Source: Acidobacteriota bacterium
GTDB lineage: Bacteria; Acidobacteriota; Thermoanaerobaculia; Multivoradales; SZUA-115
Reading direction: 5' to 3'
DNA length: 23,116 bases
Assembly (NCBI GenBank): GCA_003231035.1
Contig: QIHU01000045.1
Location: 1 to 23,116 of the forward strand
Shown here: one piece after another, positions 21,765 to 23,116 of the stretch
Position numbering within the stretch: position 1 is the stretch's first letter
Layout: every line of letters starts with the position of its first letter
Program-made: the position numbers and the translations under genes
Notes under the pieces: generated by a model
What the model was told of the DNA's origin: nothing
Databases searched by the model: none
What the model saw: the letters and a program-made list of their open reading frames with translations, nothing else

Positions 21765-22875
21765 CGGCCCACAGTTTGGCGGCGAAGCTGGCGGCGGATG
21801 GGTGACGGTCTTGGGGACGGTGGGCGATGGCTCGCAGGATGATCGCATCGAGGTCACCGCTGAGCCTGGTTCGGAGTTCCTCGATCGATGTCGAACGCAA
21901 CTTCGCGACCAGGGCGCCTCGCTGGTCGTCGGCTCGGGCGCTGTCCACTCCGCCGCCCGATCCTGGCGCCTCCTCGCCGGCCAACTCGAAGCTACGGCTG
22001 GGTGGCAAAGGCTTCTCGCTGGCCGCGAGGAAACGCTGCCGTTGCCCTTTTTGCCGTAGTTGAGCCGCCGGAAAAGGTAGGCGGCCGGCGAGTAGCTTGT
22101 AGACCAGCATGCCGAGAGAGTAGAGATCGGTCGCGGTGGTCAGCGTCTTACCGGCGATCTGCTCGGGGCTGGCGTAGCCTAGGGTAAGGGGACGATTGCT
22201 CGTCGCGACGGTTGATTCACCTGGGTCTTCACTCGGGGCTGCACTGGCGCTCTCATCGTCGAGGAGCTTGGCGATGCCGAAGTCGAGGAGCTTGGCCACC
22301 CCGTCGCCGGTGACCAAGATGTTGCCGGGCTTGATATCGAGGTGGACCACCCGTCGGGAGTGGGCCAGTTCGACCGCCGAACAGAGGTCGCGGACCAAGC
22401 GCAACCGGTCCTCGATGGTGGCGCGCAATCGGTCGCAGTAGACGTCGATACGCTCGCCGTCAATGTACTCCATGACGACGTAGGGGCGCACGGAGTCGTC
22501 GGCGCGGGCGTCATGGAGGATGGCGATATTGGGGTGTTCGAGCGAAGAGAGAATACGGCACTCGTTCTCGAATCGTTGACGCAACCGGCTGCTTCCCAAG
22601 CCGCGCTGCAAGACCTTGACCGCTACGCGGCGCTGCGTTCCCGGCTTGATGCCGTACCCCAAGAAGACGTCGCCGGTGCCTCCACGGCCGAGAATTCTCC
22701 CCAGGCGGTAGCGCCCCAGCCGGTCACCGGCCTCGACCAGCCGACCGATGAGGGGGTATTCGAGGTCGCTGAACGGTTCGGCGAGCGTACCGGTGCCGTC
22801 TTCGGCGGCATTGTCTTCCGGCTTCGGCCCTCCGCCCGGACCGCCGCCGCTCCCCTGACCAAATTGGTTGTGCAT
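21745..22875 (-). CDS. Soluble Ser/Thr protein kinase (PknB-like), kinase domain only
   Basis: A 376-residue eukaryotic-type kinase. After a Gly/Pro-rich N-tail (about 1-45) come the Gly loop GRGGTG (63-68), VAVK with K87, the catalytic loop HLDIKPGN (178-185; D180, N185), DFG (198-200), SPE (236-238, the APE position) and TDLYSLG (249-255), so the active-site residues are present. HRD is HLD, a non-RD form. A Ser/Pro/Gly-rich insert follows about 280-325, and the domain closes with DLDAIILRAIAHRPQDRHPSA. There is no membrane segment, PASTA or TPR part, which many relatives carry after the kinase domain. It is predicted to be cytosolic, targets unknown. The ATG at 22873-22875 has a weak ribosome-binding site. 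Its 3' end overlaps the VWFA gene by 20 bases. Confidence 0.92.
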   Translation of the reverse strand: MHNQFGQGSGGGPGGGPKPEDNAAEDGTGTLAEPFSDLEYPLIGRLVEAGDRLGRYRLGRILGRGGTGDVFLGYGIKPGTQRRVAVKVLQRGLGSSRLRQRFENECRILSSLEHPNIAILHDARADDSVRPYVVMEYIDGERIDVYCDRLRATIEDRLRLVRDLCSAVELAHSRRVVHLDIKPGNILVTGDGVAKLLDFGIAKLLDDESASAAPSEDPGESTVATSNRPLTLGYASPEQIAGKTLTTATDLYSLGMLVYKLLAGRLPFPAAQLRQKGQRQRFLAASEKPLPPSRSFELAGEEAPGSGGGVDSARADDQRGALVAKLRSTSIEELRTRLSGDLDAIILRAIAHRPQDRHPSAASFAAKLWAAIGHQD

Positions 22876-22964
22876 GAAACGGACTTGAGACTACCCGAAC
22901 TCAGAGGGTCTTTGCTGAGGCAAGGTGGCTACATGCTGTCGCACGGTCTCCGGAAATCGCGCCG

Positions 22965-23116
22965 TCAGGGTTCGGTGGCGTGGCGTGGTGGCGCCAGAAT
23001 TCGATCCTCGCGGCGAGCGGCGAGCAGAATCACCGCGTTCCAGAGGTTCCACCAGATGGCGGTGTACCAGCCTGGCCGGGCAATAAACCAAAGATAGTTG
23101 AGCAAGCCGATGAGCA
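22965..23116 (-). CDS. C-terminal end of a membrane protein (partial)
   Basis: The minus strand carries an open frame entering from the window edge and ending at a TGA (22965-22967). The visible 49 residues are very hydrophobic and aromatic (LIGLLNYLWFIARPGWYTAI, then WWNLWNAVILLAARREDR) and end in a polar tail. This is the end of an inner-membrane protein with at least one, probably two, membrane segments and a basic ARRE stretch on the likely cytosolic side. The family is not recognised. It lies upstream of the kinase gene on the same strand with an 89-bp gap. Confidence 0.55.
   Translation of the reverse strand, partial: LIGLLNYLWFIARPGWYTAIWWNLWNAVILLAARREDRILAPPRHATEP

Overview
The window is GC-rich bacterial chromosome, densely packed with coding sequence. 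The best guess at its source is an Acidobacteriota member, possibly of the Thermoanaerobaculia type. The grounds are two large secreted proteins with the C-terminal VWFA layout typical of that phylum, a soluble HLD-type Ser/Thr kinase, a TonB-dependent receptor (so an outer membrane) and many GTG/TTG starts. This is inference from protein style; no rRNA or marker tree is available here. No phage, integrase, transposase, CRISPR array, tRNA or rRNA was found.

Layout. 1-2547 (minus): yqeY-like gene, selB and the start of a secreted protein, joined by 1- and 4-base overlaps. 2548-2894: a hairpin-rich gap with terminators and copy 1 of an 82-bp structured repeat. 2895-5355: a sigma-54-type response regulator (minus) divergent from a PLP Ser/Thr dehydratase (plus). 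Copy 2 of the 82-bp repeat follows the dehydratase. 5406-8081 (minus): a metal ABC importer (lipoprotein, ATPase, permease) behind a Fur-like palindrome. 8462-9433 (plus): CHAD protein. 9399-11747 (minus): a folate/pterin set (PTR1/FolM-like reductase, folB, folK) followed by a GNAT acetyltransferase. 12053-12382 (plus): HU-family nucleoid protein with a structured leader and a strong terminator. 12516-12650: a 30-bp inverted repeat that could form a branched element. 12847-14295 (plus): secreted protein with a repetitive beta-strand pattern. 14399-19603 (minus): VWFA protein followed by a TonB-dependent receptor. 19770-21764 (plus): a second VWFA protein. 21745-22875 (minus): kinase-only Ser/Thr kinase. 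22965-23116 (minus): tail of a membrane protein.

How the genes may work together. The reductase, folB and folK are consecutive or neighbouring steps of pterin metabolism. The three metal-transport genes form one importer, probably repressed by a Fur-family regulator. The region from 12.8 to 22.9 kb is mostly cell-surface functions: one predicted secreted protein, two exported VWFA proteins, an outer-membrane receptor and a kinase. It may be a surface module, but nothing in the sequence proves joint function.

The strongest non-coding observation is the pair of ungapped 82-bp repeats at 2789-2870 and 5355-5436. Each begins at or just past the 3' end of its gene. Of their seven differences, six fall in predicted loops or form a compensated base pair, and the seventh is in a linker. 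That points to an RNA-structured 3'-end element.
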